A DNA stretch of 64,000 nucleotides from Rhodanobacter glycinis (GCF_900114325.1 NZ_FOSR01000005.1:186001-250000), one strand, 5' to 3'. Shown: positions 34,009-44,310, counted from the stretch's first letter. Notes: generated from the letters alone by a model not told the origin. Made by a program: numbers and translations.

Positions 34009-36072
34009 TTACCAGATCTTCACGCGCTGATCGGGCTTCAGATACAGCTTCTGGCCCGGCTTCACCTTGAACGCGGGGTACCACGCGTCGAGGTTGCGCA
34101 CGGTCAGCGCGCGGAACTGCGCGGGCGCGTGCACGTCGGTGCTGAGGCGCTGGCGCAGCGCGGCATCGCGGATCTTCGAACGCCAGGCCTGGCCGAAGGC
34201 GAGGAAAAAGCGTTGGTCGCCGGTAAGGCCGTCGATCACCGGCGCCGGCTTGCCGTCCAGCGACTTGTGATAGGCGATGTAGGCGATGGTGAGGCCGGAA
34301 ACGTCGGCGATGTCCTCGCCCAGGGTCAGCTCGCCGTTGACGTGCACGCCGGGCAGCGCTTCGTACTGGTCGAACTGCTTGGCCAACTGCTGGGTGGCCG
34401 CCTTGAAGTGGGCCAGGTCGGCCGGCGTCCACCAGTTCTCCATTTTGCCTGGCGCATCGAACTCGGAACCGGTGTTGTCGAAGCTGTGGCTGATCTCGTG
34501 GCCGATGATGGCGCCGATGGCACCGTAGTTGGCGGCGGCGTCGGACTTCGGATCGAAGAACGGCGGTTGCAGGATCGCGGCGGGGAAGTTCAGCGCGTTC
34601 TGCAGCGGCAGGTTCACCGCGTTGACCGTCTGCGGCGTCATCCACCATTCGCCACGATCCACCGGCTGGCCGAGCTTGGCCTTCTGGTGTTCGTATTCGA
34701 ACTTCACTGCGCGCAGGTGGTTGCCGAGCGGATCATCGGGCTTGATCTCCAGCGAGGCGTAGTTGCGCCAGGTTTCCGGATAGCCCACGCCAACCTTCAG
34801 CGTGGTGAGCTTTTCCTTGGCCCTGGCGCGCGTGGCCGGAGTCATCCAGCTCAGCGTGTCGATGCGTTCACCGAACGCGGCGATCAGGTTCTGCACCAGC
34901 TGCTGCACTTCGGCCTTGGACGAGGCGGGGAAGTATTTCTTCACGTACAGCTCGCCCACGGCATCGCCGAGGTCGGTGTTGGTGGCGCCCACGGCAAGCT
35001 TCCAGCGCGGCTGCTGTTGCGGCGTGCCCTGCAGGTTCTTGCCGTAGAAGTCGAAGCTGAGGTCGGCAAAGGCCTTGGGCAGCAGCGGCGCCCCGGCGTT
35101 GATGGTGTGGAAGGTCAGCAGGTCCTTCCAGGCGTCCAGCGGCTCGCTGGCCACCAGCGCGGACAGGCCGGTGATGGCGCTGGGCTGCCACACGTCGATC
35201 TGTTTCTGATCGCTGAGGCCGGCGGCGGCGAAGTAGGCGGTCCAGTTCAGGCCTGGCGCCTTCTTGGCGAAATCGGCCATGTTCCACAGGTTGTTCGCCT
35301 TGTGCACGTTCTCGCTGTCGAGCAGGCTTTCCTGCGCCTTGGCGATCTTCGTCTCCAGGTCGAGGATGGTCTTGGCCTTGGCGTCCGCATCCTTGATGCC
35401 GGCCTGCTTCAGCAGCGCCACGACATAGGTCTGGTACTTGCCGCGGGCCTCGACCATGTGCGGGTCGGTGGACAGGTAATAGTCGCGGCTGGGCATGCCC
35501 AGGCCGCCTTGCAGCAGGTAGGCGACGTGCTGCGACGGATCTTCCAGGCCCTGCGTGACGAACAGGCCGAACAGGTGCTGGGTGTGGAAGTGGGTGGCGT
35601 TGATCGGATCGACGTCGGCGCGCAGACGGCTGCCCAGCACGCGGGCCAGATCGTTCTTCGAGTCGATGTCGTGGATGGCCGACAGCTCGTGCTTGAGCGG
35701 CTTCAGGCCCAGCTTCTCGATGTTCGCCTCGTTCATGTACGCGGCGTAATAGTCGGCGATCTTGCGCTCGTTGCTGCCCGGGGCGGCGTGGTCGCCGCGC
35801 GTGCTGCGAATCAGGTCGGCGGTGTGCTTCTCGGTCTGCTCGTAGATCTTGAGAAAGGTGCCGGTGCTGGAGCGATCATCGGGGATCTTCGCCGTCTTCA
35901 GCCAGTCGCCGTTGGCGTAGTCGAAGAAATTGTCACCCGGCTTTACCGCGTGGTCGATGCCGGACAGATCGATGCCGATATTGCCCTGCTGCGCAGGCGT
36001 GGCCGCCCAGACCGAGGAACCACAAAGCGCGGCGGCGACAGCCGCGGCCAGAATCCATCGTGTGCGTTGCAT
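34009..36072 (-). CDS. pepO: M13-family (neprilysin/PepO) zinc metallopeptidase, secreted
   Basis: The 687-residue exported peptidase cleaves oligopeptides in the periplasm or outside. A signal peptide (MQRTRWILAAAVAAALCGSS..) is followed by the M13 N-terminal domain (PGDNFFDYANGDWLKTAKIP) and the catalytic domain. The zinc site is HEISHSFD (H525, E526, H529) with the third ligand Glu in GEDIADVSGL; the usual ENxAD reads EDIAD here, keeping Glu and Asp. Substrate-binding NAVN in TVNAVNLPLQNALNFPAA and the C-terminal VKIW are family features. ATG 36072 was selected as the signal-peptide start over an ORF reaching 36108. Confidence 0.93.
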   Translation of the reverse strand: MQRTRWILAAAVAAALCGSSVWAATPAQQGNIGIDLSGIDHAVKPGDNFFDYANGDWLKTAKIPDDRSSTGTFLKIYEQTEKHTADLIRSTRGDHAAPGSNERKIADYYAAYMNEANIEKLGLKPLKHELSAIHDIDSKNDLARVLGSRLRADVDPINATHFHTQHLFGLFVTQGLEDPSQHVAYLLQGGLGMPSRDYYLSTDPHMVEARGKYQTYVVALLKQAGIKDADAKAKTILDLETKIAKAQESLLDSENVHKANNLWNMADFAKKAPGLNWTAYFAAAGLSDQKQIDVWQPSAITGLSALVASEPLDAWKDLLTFHTINAGAPLLPKAFADLSFDFYGKNLQGTPQQQPRWKLAVGATNTDLGDAVGELYVKKYFPASSKAEVQQLVQNLIAAFGERIDTLSWMTPATRARAKEKLTTLKVGVGYPETWRNYASLEIKPDDPLGNHLRAVKFEYEHQKAKLGQPVDRGEWWMTPQTVNAVNLPLQNALNFPAAILQPPFFDPKSDAAANYGAIGAIIGHEISHSFDNTGSEFDAPGKMENWWTPADLAHFKAATQQLAKQFDQYEALPGVHVNGELTLGEDIADVSGLTIAYIAYHKSLDGKPAPVIDGLTGDQRFFLAFGQAWRSKIRDAALRQRLSTDVHAPAQFRALTVRNLDAWYPAFKVKPGQKLYLKPDQRVKIW

Positions 36073-36313
36073 GTGAGTCACCTCGTGAACTTGGGAGGCT
36101 CGCGTCACATGGCAACGCGAGCGACAGGAAAAAGTCGCGCAAGCATGCCACCAGGACGCGCGAAGGGCACGCCGCGACGCGGAAAGCGTTCACGTTGCCG
36201 CGAGGGGGACTTCGCTCGTGTACCCGGCTCGGGCCGCTTTTCCAAGGCGGGTTGTCGGAAGCCAGGATGGCGTGCCGGCGGGGACGAGGCCGTCCGTGGC
36301 CCCGACGCCGGGA

Positions 36314-38089
36314 TCAATGCCCGTGATCGTCTTTCCTGTCGTCTTTCCCGTGCGGCTCGGCCTTGCGCTGTGGCTGTGGACGGGCGGAAGGGCGTGCGTT
36401 TTCGTGGCGGACCGGCGCGGCCTGCTCGCGCACGACGGGGCGCACGGGTTCCGGCCTCGGTTCGGCGCGGAACGATTGGGCCGCGGGGTGTGGACGCTCC
36501 ATCACCGGGGCGGGCCGCTGCGGGGCGCGCGGCAGGGAGTGCGTCGCTTCCGGCATCGCCCGTGGCGCGGTATGACGGACTGGCGGCTCGCGCGGCGCGA
36601 CTGGCACGGTGGTGTGGCTGTTCACCACCCGCGGCATGGGTTGCAGGTGTCCGCGGGTGGGCCCGGTCACCGGGCGCGCATGAGCGGTCGTCACGGCAGG
36701 GCGCATGTCGTAGCTGCCGCGTGTGGTCGGCAGCCTGGCGGCCTCCGGCCTTGGCGCGATCGCTCGCTGGCGCGCGGAGGATTCCGCTGGACGGGTGGCG
36801 ACGGCGTCGCTGCGCGGGCCTGGCACATGACTTCCACGCGCGCCAAAGTCGGGCATGCTCATCGGCTTGTGCGCAACTTGCGTCGGCGTGCGGGCGATGG
36901 CGGCGCGGGGCTCGCCCGGCTTCATCGCGAACGCTTGCGCGTTGGCTTCGCCGCGGTTGTCGATGCGTCGATTGTCGATGCGGCGGTTGTCGTTGTGCTG
37001 ATTGTTGTTGATCGTGGTGTTGCGCTGGTTGTTGCTGTTGACGTTGCTGTGGTTATAGATGACGTTGCGGCTGTTGTTGATGTTGTTGGTGACGTAATGG
37101 TTCACCACGGTGGTGGAACGCGAGATGTAGGTGGTGTTGTTGTGGATCACCGCCGGGCGTTGCCAGTCACCGTAGTGGCCGCCGCGCTCGCCATCGCGTC
37201 CGCGCGCACCCCAGTTCATGCCCCAGCTTTGCCAACCGTAGTTCGAGCGGGCCTCATCGTGATGGTGTTCGAGCAGCGCGCCTACCAGGATGCCCACGCC
37301 AAAGCTCACGGCGCCGACGGTCACCATCTGGCCCGTGCTGTATTCGCGCGGACGCTCATAGACGTAACCGGGGTAGCTGGGCAGCTCTTCGCCGTACACG
37401 GTTTGTGCGTCGTACTGCGGCACGTAGACGGTATCGGGCTGGGCCGGCTGAATCTCGATGATCTGCTCGGGCGCGGGGACCACGGCCGGGCCGTTGTAGA
37501 CGGGATAGCTGTTGTCGCCACTGACGTTGTCGACCGGTTGCACAGGCTCGGCCTGGGTGACGACGCGCATCTGCGCCGAGCTGCGCAAGCTGCCGTGTTG
37601 CGTGGCGCGCCGGCGCATGACCTGGATCGCGTTCATCACGTCGGTGGGGTCGTTGACGTAGGCTTCGCCCAGCGCCGTCGTCCAGTCGATGTTCCTGGCC
37701 ATCTGGTCGAGCACGGAGGGAAACGCGGTGAGGCCCTTCACGCTCGGGTCCCACGGTTGCTGGGCAATCGCGGTCTGCAGGTCGGCGCCTTTCAGGTTCG
37801 GATTCTGCACCAGCACGTTGTCGGCACGGGTGATCTGGTCGGGATAGGTCGAGCCGGCCAGTACCTGAGCGATCAACTTGTCCGGGAACAGCGCGATGGG
37901 CGCGACCATCTGATAGAGCTGGTCGGCACTGGGCGGTGTGTATGGCGTGGCAGCCGGTGCCGCGGTCGAGCTCGATGCGGCCGGTTGAGCGGGAGAGGAT
38001 GGCTGGTTGCTGTTGCATCCGACCATTGCCACGACGCTGGCACAGAGCAGTGTGCCGGCGGTCTTGCGTATCCAGGGTTGGCGGTTCAC
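36314..38089 (-). CDS. DUF3300 lipoprotein with Asn/His/Arg-rich tail
   Basis: The 591-residue protein has a lipoprotein signal ending MVGC (Cys about residue 24) and the DUF3300 domain at about 45-250: DQLYQMVAPIALFPDKLIAQ, VLAGSTYPDQI, QQPWDPSVKGLTAFPSVLDQ, and NDPTDVMNAIQVMRRRA. The rest is low complexity: a GVGILVGALLEHHHDEA segment, then Asn-rich repeats (NNINNSRNVIYNHSNVN) and a long Pro/Arg/Ala tail ending DRKDDHGH. GTG 38089 has GGGAG 6 nt upstream and directly opens the signal peptide, so I use it rather than the ORF start at 38170. The domain has no known function. Confidence 0.85.
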   Translation of the reverse strand: MNRQPWIRKTAGTLLCASVVAMVGCNSNQPSSPAQPAASSSTAAPAATPYTPPSADQLYQMVAPIALFPDKLIAQVLAGSTYPDQITRADNVLVQNPNLKGADLQTAIAQQPWDPSVKGLTAFPSVLDQMARNIDWTTALGEAYVNDPTDVMNAIQVMRRRATQHGSLRSSAQMRVVTQAEPVQPVDNVSGDNSYPVYNGPAVVPAPEQIIEIQPAQPDTVYVPQYDAQTVYGEELPSYPGYVYERPREYSTGQMVTVGAVSFGVGILVGALLEHHHDEARSNYGWQSWGMNWGARGRDGERGGHYGDWQRPAVIHNNTTYISRSTTVVNHYVTNNINNSRNVIYNHSNVNSNNQRNTTINNNQHNDNRRIDNRRIDNRGEANAQAFAMKPGEPRAAIARTPTQVAHKPMSMPDFGARGSHVPGPRSDAVATRPAESSARQRAIAPRPEAARLPTTRGSYDMRPAVTTAHARPVTGPTRGHLQPMPRVVNSHTTVPVAPREPPVRHTAPRAMPEATHSLPRAPQRPAPVMERPHPAAQSFRAEPRPEPVRPVVREQAAPVRHENARPSARPQPQRKAEPHGKDDRKDDHGH

Positions 38090-38321
38090 GGGTGTCTCCC
38101 GCACTGCGATTGAGTGGTGCAGTCCGTGGTCGACAGAGTCGTGCAACGGCTGCCGCATGCCTGCTGACATGGGGTAGCAGGCGCGCTCAGTATCCGGCGA
38201 CGAATTGAACGGCGGCTGTCGAATTCAAGGGCGGCCACGGTGCCGCGCGCGGCGGCGTGGTGACCGTTCAGCAGCCTGGCAAAAAGGCGTTAAGGCAGGC
38301 TTGCGCGGTCCTGTCGGAAAC

Positions 38322-41300
38322 CTATTTCTCGATGCGGTAATTGAAGCTGGCGCGGCTGAAATCGGTGGCGTTCTCGGCCTCGAAATTCCAGCGGTGGCTG
38401 AGGCGGAAGCGCAGCGTGATGACCTGGCCCGGGTCGAACAGGCCGACGCCGTAGCTGAGGTACAGCCGCGGCGACAGGTACTTGCCGACGGTGAAGGCGG
38501 CGCTGCCACCCAGCGCATCGCTGCTGGACACGCCCATGTCCAGGCCGGTCTTCGCACCGATGCTCTTGGCCAGCAGGTCGCCGGTGGCCGAGCCCAGTGC
38601 CTGTGCGGCGGCGCCAACCATGTTGCCTTCGCCACCCTTCACCTGCGACAGCGGCTTGCCGGTGACCAGGTAGGACAGGGCATCGGACTGTTCCATCACC
38701 GGGTTGGAGAACACCGTAAGCACGGGACGCCGTGCGGTGCCGGTGATCAGCAGGCCGACTTCCTGGCCCTCGTCGATGGTGGCGTTCGGGTTGAGCTTGC
38801 GCACGGCCTTGATGTTGAGGCCGGGGTTGTCCACGGGCGTGCTGGCGAACAGCAGCTGGCCGCGCTCGATGTGCAGGTTCTGGCCGTAGGCCTTGTAGGT
38901 GCCGCTCACGCTGACCTGGCCCTGGCCGGTGGTGGCGCGGCCCGGGCGGTCGTTGACGGTGAGTACGCCGCCAAGGCGACCATTCAAGCCCATTCCGACC
39001 ACATGCGTGCGATGGCCAAGATCCACTTTCACCGAGGCGGTGATCGGCACCGGCGAGCTGGCCGTGGGTTGCTGCGGCTGGTCCACGATCACCACGTCGG
39101 GCGAGGCCTGGCTGGCACCGCCGCCGGGCAGCTTCTCCACGTTCACGTCGGCACTGTCGATGCTGACGCCGCCGCCGACGTTGATGCCGGCGGCATCCTG
39201 CTTCACCACCAGGTCGGGCGAGATCACCACCTTGGCGGCGGGGATGTCGGCGGCGGTGAAGCGACTGCCCTTGAGGGTGATCGAGGTAGGTGCCGCGGCA
39301 CCTATGCCGGTGGTGCCGGCGACGGTGAGCGTGCCTTCGCCGGACTGCACGCTGCCGTCGATACGAAACTGCTTCGCATCGGTGGTCTGCACCGTCATGT
39401 GGCCCTTGACCAGCTTGAGCCCGGCATCGGGCACTTCCGCCGCGAAGCCGTCGAGCGTGGCGTTGCCGGTGATCGCGGGTTGCGCCAGCGTGCCGCCAAG
39501 CTGGAAGCTGCCATCCAGCTTGCCCTTCACGTCGGCGACGGTATCGGTGAGCAGTTCGACGAAACCGAGCTGGTTGAGGTGAAGCTCGATCTGGCCCCCC
39601 AGTGCCTGCTGCTTCCCGGTGATGTTTATCTGGCCATCCAGACGGCCATCACCATCCAGCTTCGCATGTGCCTGGATTTGCTGCGAGGCAGGCGCCAGCG
39701 TGGCATTCACGGCGAGATCGTCGTAGCTCAACAACGGTTGGCTTGGATGATCGGTATAGGTGATGCTGCCGTGCGCGGAAGTAATGCTGGCGTTGCCGCT
39801 GAGTGCGCCGGCGGCATTGCGGTGCAGCTTGCCGTTGCCGTCCAGTTTGCCATCGGCGCGCATCGGCACATTGGCGATGCCTGCGGCATCCACCAGCAGC
39901 GCCAAAGGCAGTGCATGCAGGCGGTAGCTGGCGTCGAGATTGCCACCCTTGTCCTGCTTCGCGGCCACGCAAAGCAGGGGATCGCCGGCGGTCAGACACA
40001 ACTCGGACAGGCTTGCCGCGCCATCGTTCCAGGCCAGGCGCGCCGGTTGCTGCAGGCGCCATTCGGGCATGCCCTGCGGGCGCAGGTTGAGCGTGGACAG
40101 CGTGCCGTTCCACGCCGAGCCTTTCAGGCCGCCGCGCAGGATCAGTTGTGCGGAAAGTTGCTGGCCTTGCGCGTCGAGCTTCAACTGATGCGTGGCCTGG
40201 CTGCCTTCAGCCAGCAGATTCACCTTCTGGAAGGCCAGGCCGCCGGCCTGCACGCTGGTCGTATCCAGCTCCAGCTTGCCGGCGGGATGGCTGATGTCGG
40301 GCACGCCGACTACCAACAGCAACTGGTCGGCTTTCTGCTGTTGCCACACCAGCGACTTGCCGCGCACGTGGCCATTGACGCTCAGCGAAGGCCACAAGCC
40401 CTGCACGCGGAAACCGCCGTCGAGCTGGCCACCGGAAGCCGGCAACCAGTCGCCGAGCGAAGCGACCGAGAGCGTCAGCTGGATGTCGTTGCGGTTGCCC
40501 GGCTTCGCGTCGATCTGCACGTGGCTTTGGCCGGCATTCAAGGCCAGCTTGCCGTCGACCACCTTGCTCGGCGACAGGTGCAGCTTGCCGCTGCCCTCCA
40601 CCTTGCGCTGGCGCAATTCGCCGACGAGCTTGTGCAGGTCGAGCGTGGCCTCGGGACCTTGCGGTGTCAGCGTGCCCTGGCTGTCCAGCGCCAGATCCAG
40701 CGCGCCGTTCCAGCCGGCGAACAACTGGCCGGGATCGAGCTTCTGCGCGCTGGCCTTGACGTTCCATGCCAGTGCCGGCTGCAGGGTCAGCGTGCCGCTG
40801 GCATCGAGGCCGCCTTGCGCCTGCTTGAGTTGCAGCGTGTGCAGGGTGACGAGTTTCGGCGTGCCGTCCAGGTTCAGCGCCAGCTTGGCGAGCTTGCCCG
40901 GCGGTCCGATGTCCACGTCGCCTTCGGCATGGTATTGCTCGGCGCTGCCATGCGCGGTGAGGCTGCCGTGGCTGGCCAGCGCCTGGCCGACCAGTTCCGC
41001 CGGCAATTGCAGGTTTTTCCATGTGATGGCGAGGTTGCCACTCATCGGCTTCGCGTCGAGCTGCAGTGTGCCACTGACGTTGAGCGTGCCGGGAACCTGT
41101 GGCGAGGACAACTGCACCTGCTGCAGTTGCAGGGTTTTGTAGTCGCTGTCGAAATGCGCGCTCAACGGTTGCAGGCGCACCGTGTAATGGTTGAGGTCGA
41201 GCTGGCCGTTCAACGTGCCGCCGAGCTTGTCGCCGCTGCCGCTGAGGTGTGCTGCCAGCGTCTGCAGCGAGCTGGCGCCGAGCAGTGGCTTGGGGTCGAA

Positions 41301-42068
41301 GGACGGCAGGTCCAGCTTGGCCGTCCACGGCCATTGGCTGGATTGGGTGAGGTCCAGCGTGAGCGCGGCGGTGGTGGGCTTGGTCAGGGCGATTTGTGCA
41401 TGTGCTTGCTTGCCGTCGCTGGTGGCGGTCAGCGTACCGGCGTATTCGGTGTCACCCACGCGCCAGGCAAAGCCGGCCTTGCCGTCACCCTTGTAGCGCC
41501 GGCCAACGGCAAGCTGGCCCACCAGTTCGGCGTGGCCGTCGGGCGCCTGCAGTCCGAGCTGTTTCACCGCGATGCCGGCGTTGGTCCAGCTCGCAGCAAG
41601 ATCAAGTTGGTTGGCGGCAAACAGCGGTTGCCTGCCCTGGCTGATTTTCGCGTTGGCGACGTGCACGCGATCCAGCACCAGCGCAATCGGCGGCTTCAGC
41701 GAAAAGCCGCCGGAACTGGGCGGTGTTTCTTCGCTCGCCTTGGGCAGCGCCACATCGACGCCATCCACGTCGAGATTGATCACATGCAGCCGTTTGCCCA
41801 GCAGCGGCCAGAAGCGCCATTCGAGATGCGCTTTCGCCAGCATCACCACCGTGCCGTTGCCGTCGTCGTAATGCACGCCGGACACATCCAGCGGACCGAG
41901 CAGGCGGCCCTGCGCATGATTCACCGTCAACGCACCATGCATCGCACCTTGTGCCCGCGCCAGCGCAAAACGCAGCCCCGCGCCGGTGTCCAGCAACCAC
42001 CACAGCAGCACCGTCACGAGCAGCAGCAACGCGGCGAAGGCGATGGCGATGCGCTTGAGCCACTTCAT
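38322..42068 (-). CDS. tamB: Translocation and assembly module subunit TamB
   Basis: TamB is the inner-membrane-anchored, periplasm-spanning partner of TamA; it supports outer-membrane protein and lipid traffic. The 1248-residue length is like E. coli TamB. A single membrane anchor (WLKRIAIAFAALLLLVTVLLWWLL) starts the protein, followed by long beta-helical repeats (LDLAASWTNAGIAVKQLGLQ, GNLAITWKNLQLPAEL etc.) and the DUF490 C-terminal domain with GTYKAYGQNLHIERGQLLF, VDNPGLNIKAVR and the last strand FNYRIEK. tamA lies upstream at 42532-44310 in the same direction, separated by 463 nt of repeat DNA, so the usual tight tamA-tamB coupling is broken. Confidence 0.93.
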   Translation of the reverse strand: MKWLKRIAIAFAALLLLVTVLLWWLLDTGAGLRFALARAQGAMHGALTVNHAQGRLLGPLDVSGVHYDDGNGTVVMLAKAHLEWRFWPLLGKRLHVINLDVDGVDVALPKASEETPPSSGGFSLKPPIALVLDRVHVANAKISQGRQPLFAANQLDLAASWTNAGIAVKQLGLQAPDGHAELVGQLAVGRRYKGDGKAGFAWRVGDTEYAGTLTATSDGKQAHAQIALTKPTTAALTLDLTQSSQWPWTAKLDLPSFDPKPLLGASSLQTLAAHLSGSGDKLGGTLNGQLDLNHYTVRLQPLSAHFDSDYKTLQLQQVQLSSPQVPGTLNVSGTLQLDAKPMSGNLAITWKNLQLPAELVGQALASHGSLTAHGSAEQYHAEGDVDIGPPGKLAKLALNLDGTPKLVTLHTLQLKQAQGGLDASGTLTLQPALAWNVKASAQKLDPGQLFAGWNGALDLALDSQGTLTPQGPEATLDLHKLVGELRQRKVEGSGKLHLSPSKVVDGKLALNAGQSHVQIDAKPGNRNDIQLTLSVASLGDWLPASGGQLDGGFRVQGLWPSLSVNGHVRGKSLVWQQQKADQLLLVVGVPDISHPAGKLELDTTSVQAGGLAFQKVNLLAEGSQATHQLKLDAQGQQLSAQLILRGGLKGSAWNGTLSTLNLRPQGMPEWRLQQPARLAWNDGAASLSELCLTAGDPLLCVAAKQDKGGNLDASYRLHALPLALLVDAAGIANVPMRADGKLDGNGKLHRNAAGALSGNASITSAHGSITYTDHPSQPLLSYDDLAVNATLAPASQQIQAHAKLDGDGRLDGQINITGKQQALGGQIELHLNQLGFVELLTDTVADVKGKLDGSFQLGGTLAQPAITGNATLDGFAAEVPDAGLKLVKGHMTVQTTDAKQFRIDGSVQSGEGTLTVAGTTGIGAAAPTSITLKGSRFTAADIPAAKVVISPDLVVKQDAAGINVGGGVSIDSADVNVEKLPGGGASQASPDVVIVDQPQQPTASSPVPITASVKVDLGHRTHVVGMGLNGRLGGVLTVNDRPGRATTGQGQVSVSGTYKAYGQNLHIERGQLLFASTPVDNPGLNIKAVRKLNPNATIDEGQEVGLLITGTARRPVLTVFSNPVMEQSDALSYLVTGKPLSQVKGGEGNMVGAAAQALGSATGDLLAKSIGAKTGLDMGVSSSDALGGSAAFTVGKYLSPRLYLSYGVGLFDPGQVITLRFRLSHRWNFEAENATDFSRASFNYRIEK

Positions 42069-42531
42069 GCGTGGGCTTCCATGGGAGGAGCGTGCTTCGC
42101 ACGAGTATTCGACTGGATTCCGGCCTGCGCCGGAATGACGGTGAGGGGTGTGGTGCGTGAATCGAGATTGGAGCGGTTCGGCTGCACGGAGAAAAGCTGG
42201 GAGTGGCAGCTGACGGCAGCCCCTCTCTTGCCTCGGTTATCGGTGACGGCGCGGTGTGGCCGTCGGTGTAACAAGAGGAGCCGCGCCATTTCCAAAAAAC
42301 CTTGACCGTCAAGGCTTGTAGGGTCGGCGGGTTCCATCAGGCCATTTCTCTGGGTTACTTCTCTTGACTCCGGGCATCCTGCCCTTCGCCCTTCGGGCCA
42401 GTTTCGCTGTTTGCTACCGCTCCAGGCGGTAGCGTGGGCCAGCAAAGAAAGGTGGCTCGCTGGCCGGCAGGGCAGCGAAAGCCCGCCGCAGGCGAGCAAT
42501 CTAGCGTCCACGCCAAAGCCAGCAAAACAAG
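42069..42531. repeat. Repeat-filled gap between tamA and tamB
   Basis: No gene is present. A half copy of family B (ACTGGATTCCGGCCTGCGCC then GGAATGACG) lies at 42112-42140 and continues into GGTGAGGGG, a family A-like tail. At 42330-42530 lies a different unit: TTTCTCTGGGTTACTTCTCT (42343-42362), a perfect hairpin GCTACCGC (42413-42420)/GCGGTAGC (42426-42433), then GGCCAGCAAAGAAAGGTGGC. I have seen units of this kind in related genomes and treat it as a third repeat family. Confidence 0.65.
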
Positions 42532-44310
42532 TCATAAATCCGGCCCGATCACGATATGCAACTCCACCCCATGCCGATTCCTGTCATGGATCGGCGTGCC
42601 CAGGTCAACCCGGATCAACCCTACCGGTGAGCGCCAGCGCAAACCCAGGCCAGTACCGACCTTCGGCCGATAGTCGAAGCCGTCGAAGGCGTTGCCGGCA
42701 TCGACGAAGGCGGCAATGCCCCAGTTGCGGGTGAAGTAGTGCTCCACCGTGGCGCTGGTCACCAGCAGGTTGTGGCCGCCGATCACGCGGCCGTAGCTGT
42801 TCTTCGGACCGATGGTCTGGAAGCCGTAGCCGCGCACCGAGCGGTCGCCGCCGGCGAAGTAGCGCAGTTGTGGTGGCAGCGCCGCGAAGTCGCTGGTCCA
42901 GGTGGTGCCGATGGCGCCACGCAGGATCAACCGGTCGCGCCGGGTAAAGGCCTGGATCCATTTTGCGTCGGCAGTCACCTGGCTGAAGCGGGCACTGGAG
43001 AGCAGGGTGCCGGCGGTGCTGCGCGCGTACAGGCTGAGTGACCAGCCATGGCGCACGAAATCCGGATTGTCCGCGTGCTTGCGGGTGAGCGAGGCTTCGG
43101 CGAACACCAGCTTGCTGCGGCCGTGCTCGACGCCGGGTGCGTTGTCCGGTTCGTTGCCTTGCTTGCCCACGGTGAAGGTGCCGATCAGCGCGTGCACGCC
43201 CAGCGTGCGCACCCAGCCATGCCATTGCCGGGTTTCGTTGCCAACCAGTTCCAGCGTGCGTGATTGCGAGGTGTCGGTATTGGCGTCGCGGTAATTGGCG
43301 CCGAAGTTGTAGCTGCGCTGATTCGGCCCGGGCATCGGAATGGAGTAGAGCGTGGACAGCGTCTTCAGCCGCTGCGCCACCACGATCTCGTTCTTCCATT
43401 TGTGGCCGCGATTGTTGACCCAGCGCCGCTCGACGCCGCCACGCAGGCCGAAGCCGGTATCCGTGCCGAAGAACGGGCCGCCGGTGTAGACGGTGCGCTT
43501 GGCCGGCGCCAGCTGCACGTTGACGTCCACGGTACCGTGCTTCGCCGTGTCCACGTCGGGCAGCACGTTGACCACCGAGAAATAATCGGCGCCGTTCAAG
43601 GCCTGCTGCAACGTGAGCAACTGGTTCTGCGAGAAATAGTCACCGGACTTGAACGGCACGTAGCGTTGCAGGAAACCTTTGCGGAATTGCGAGCCCTCGA
43701 AGTGCACGCTGCCGTAGTGATAGCGCGTGCCTGCTTCCCAGGCCAGCTTCACCACGGCGCTGCGCTCGGCACGATTCACTTCCACCCGGTGCACCTTCAG
43801 TTTGGCATCGAGGAAACCGTCGGCGGTAAGCGCGCCGCTGAGCGCATCGCGATCGGCATCGTAGGTGGCGTCGTCCAGGCGCTGGCCTTTGAGGCGTTCG
43901 ATCTTGTGTGCTGCATGGCGGATCGAGGGAATCGCCAGCGCGGTCTTGTCGAGCTGGATGTCCACGGCGGTCACCCTGACTGGCTCGCCCGGCTTCACGT
44001 GCAAGGTGACCTGCCAGTCCTTGCCGACGCGCTTCAGGTCGGCGGTGACGGTGGCGTCGTAATACCCATACGGTTGCAGCGCTTTGCTCGCCTGGTCGGG
44101 CGCTCGCTCGTAGAGTCGACGAACCTGGGCGTCGCTGACCTCGCGCGTGGCGTATTGCGAGAGATCCACGCCGGCAACCACGGCGCCCTTCAGCGGATCC
44201 TCGACACCATCCACCACCAGCAACACGCCCGCGTGCGCGAACAGCGGAAGCAGCAGGAGCAGGGCAAGGCCCCAACGGGCGAGACCCGGGCGTCGGGAAC
44301 GGCGGCGCAT
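42532..44310 (-). CDS. tamA: Translocation and assembly module subunit TamA (Omp85/BamA family)
   Basis: The 592-residue outer-membrane protein has a signal peptide (ending AHA, about residue 27), three POTRA domains (about 28-265, including RELYERAPDQASKALQPYGYYDATV-type sequence) and a 16-strand barrel with the Omp85 signatures FFGTDTGFGLRGGVERRWVN, FAGGDRSVRGYGFQTIGP and a VIGGHNLLVTSATVEHYFT block; the lock motif VRGYGF is intact. It ends in GVELHIVIGPDL, as barrels end in an aromatic or hydrophobic last strand. It makes a complex with TamB. The start ATG 44310 gives a normal signal peptide. Confidence 0.93.
   Translation of the reverse strand: MRRRSRRPGLARWGLALLLLLPLFAHAGVLLVVDGVEDPLKGAVVAGVDLSQYATREVSDAQVRRLYERAPDQASKALQPYGYYDATVTADLKRVGKDWQVTLHVKPGEPVRVTAVDIQLDKTALAIPSIRHAAHKIERLKGQRLDDATYDADRDALSGALTADGFLDAKLKVHRVEVNRAERSAVVKLAWEAGTRYHYGSVHFEGSQFRKGFLQRYVPFKSGDYFSQNQLLTLQQALNGADYFSVVNVLPDVDTAKHGTVDVNVQLAPAKRTVYTGGPFFGTDTGFGLRGGVERRWVNNRGHKWKNEIVVAQRLKTLSTLYSIPMPGPNQRSYNFGANYRDANTDTSQSRTLELVGNETRQWHGWVRTLGVHALIGTFTVGKQGNEPDNAPGVEHGRSKLVFAEASLTRKHADNPDFVRHGWSLSLYARSTAGTLLSSARFSQVTADAKWIQAFTRRDRLILRGAIGTTWTSDFAALPPQLRYFAGGDRSVRGYGFQTIGPKNSYGRVIGGHNLLVTSATVEHYFTRNWGIAAFVDAGNAFDGFDYRPKVGTGLGLRWRSPVGLIRVDLGTPIHDRNRHGVELHIVIGPDL

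Noticed and set aside
34129-37011. 960-codon plus-strand open frame
   Set aside because: It runs antisense through the M13 peptidase and into the DUF3300 gene, with no RBS or recognisable domain.
36314-38089. DUF3300 protein as a prion-like or RNA-binding protein because of Asn-rich repeats
   Set aside because: The low-complexity tail is common in envelope proteins of this kind and there is a lipoprotein signal; no RNA-binding domain is seen.
38205-42305. Very long plus-strand open frame (1366 codons) opposite tamB
   Set aside because: It is the antisense shadow of tamB in GC-rich DNA; its translation is low complexity and has no family motif, whereas the minus strand shows clear TamB domains.
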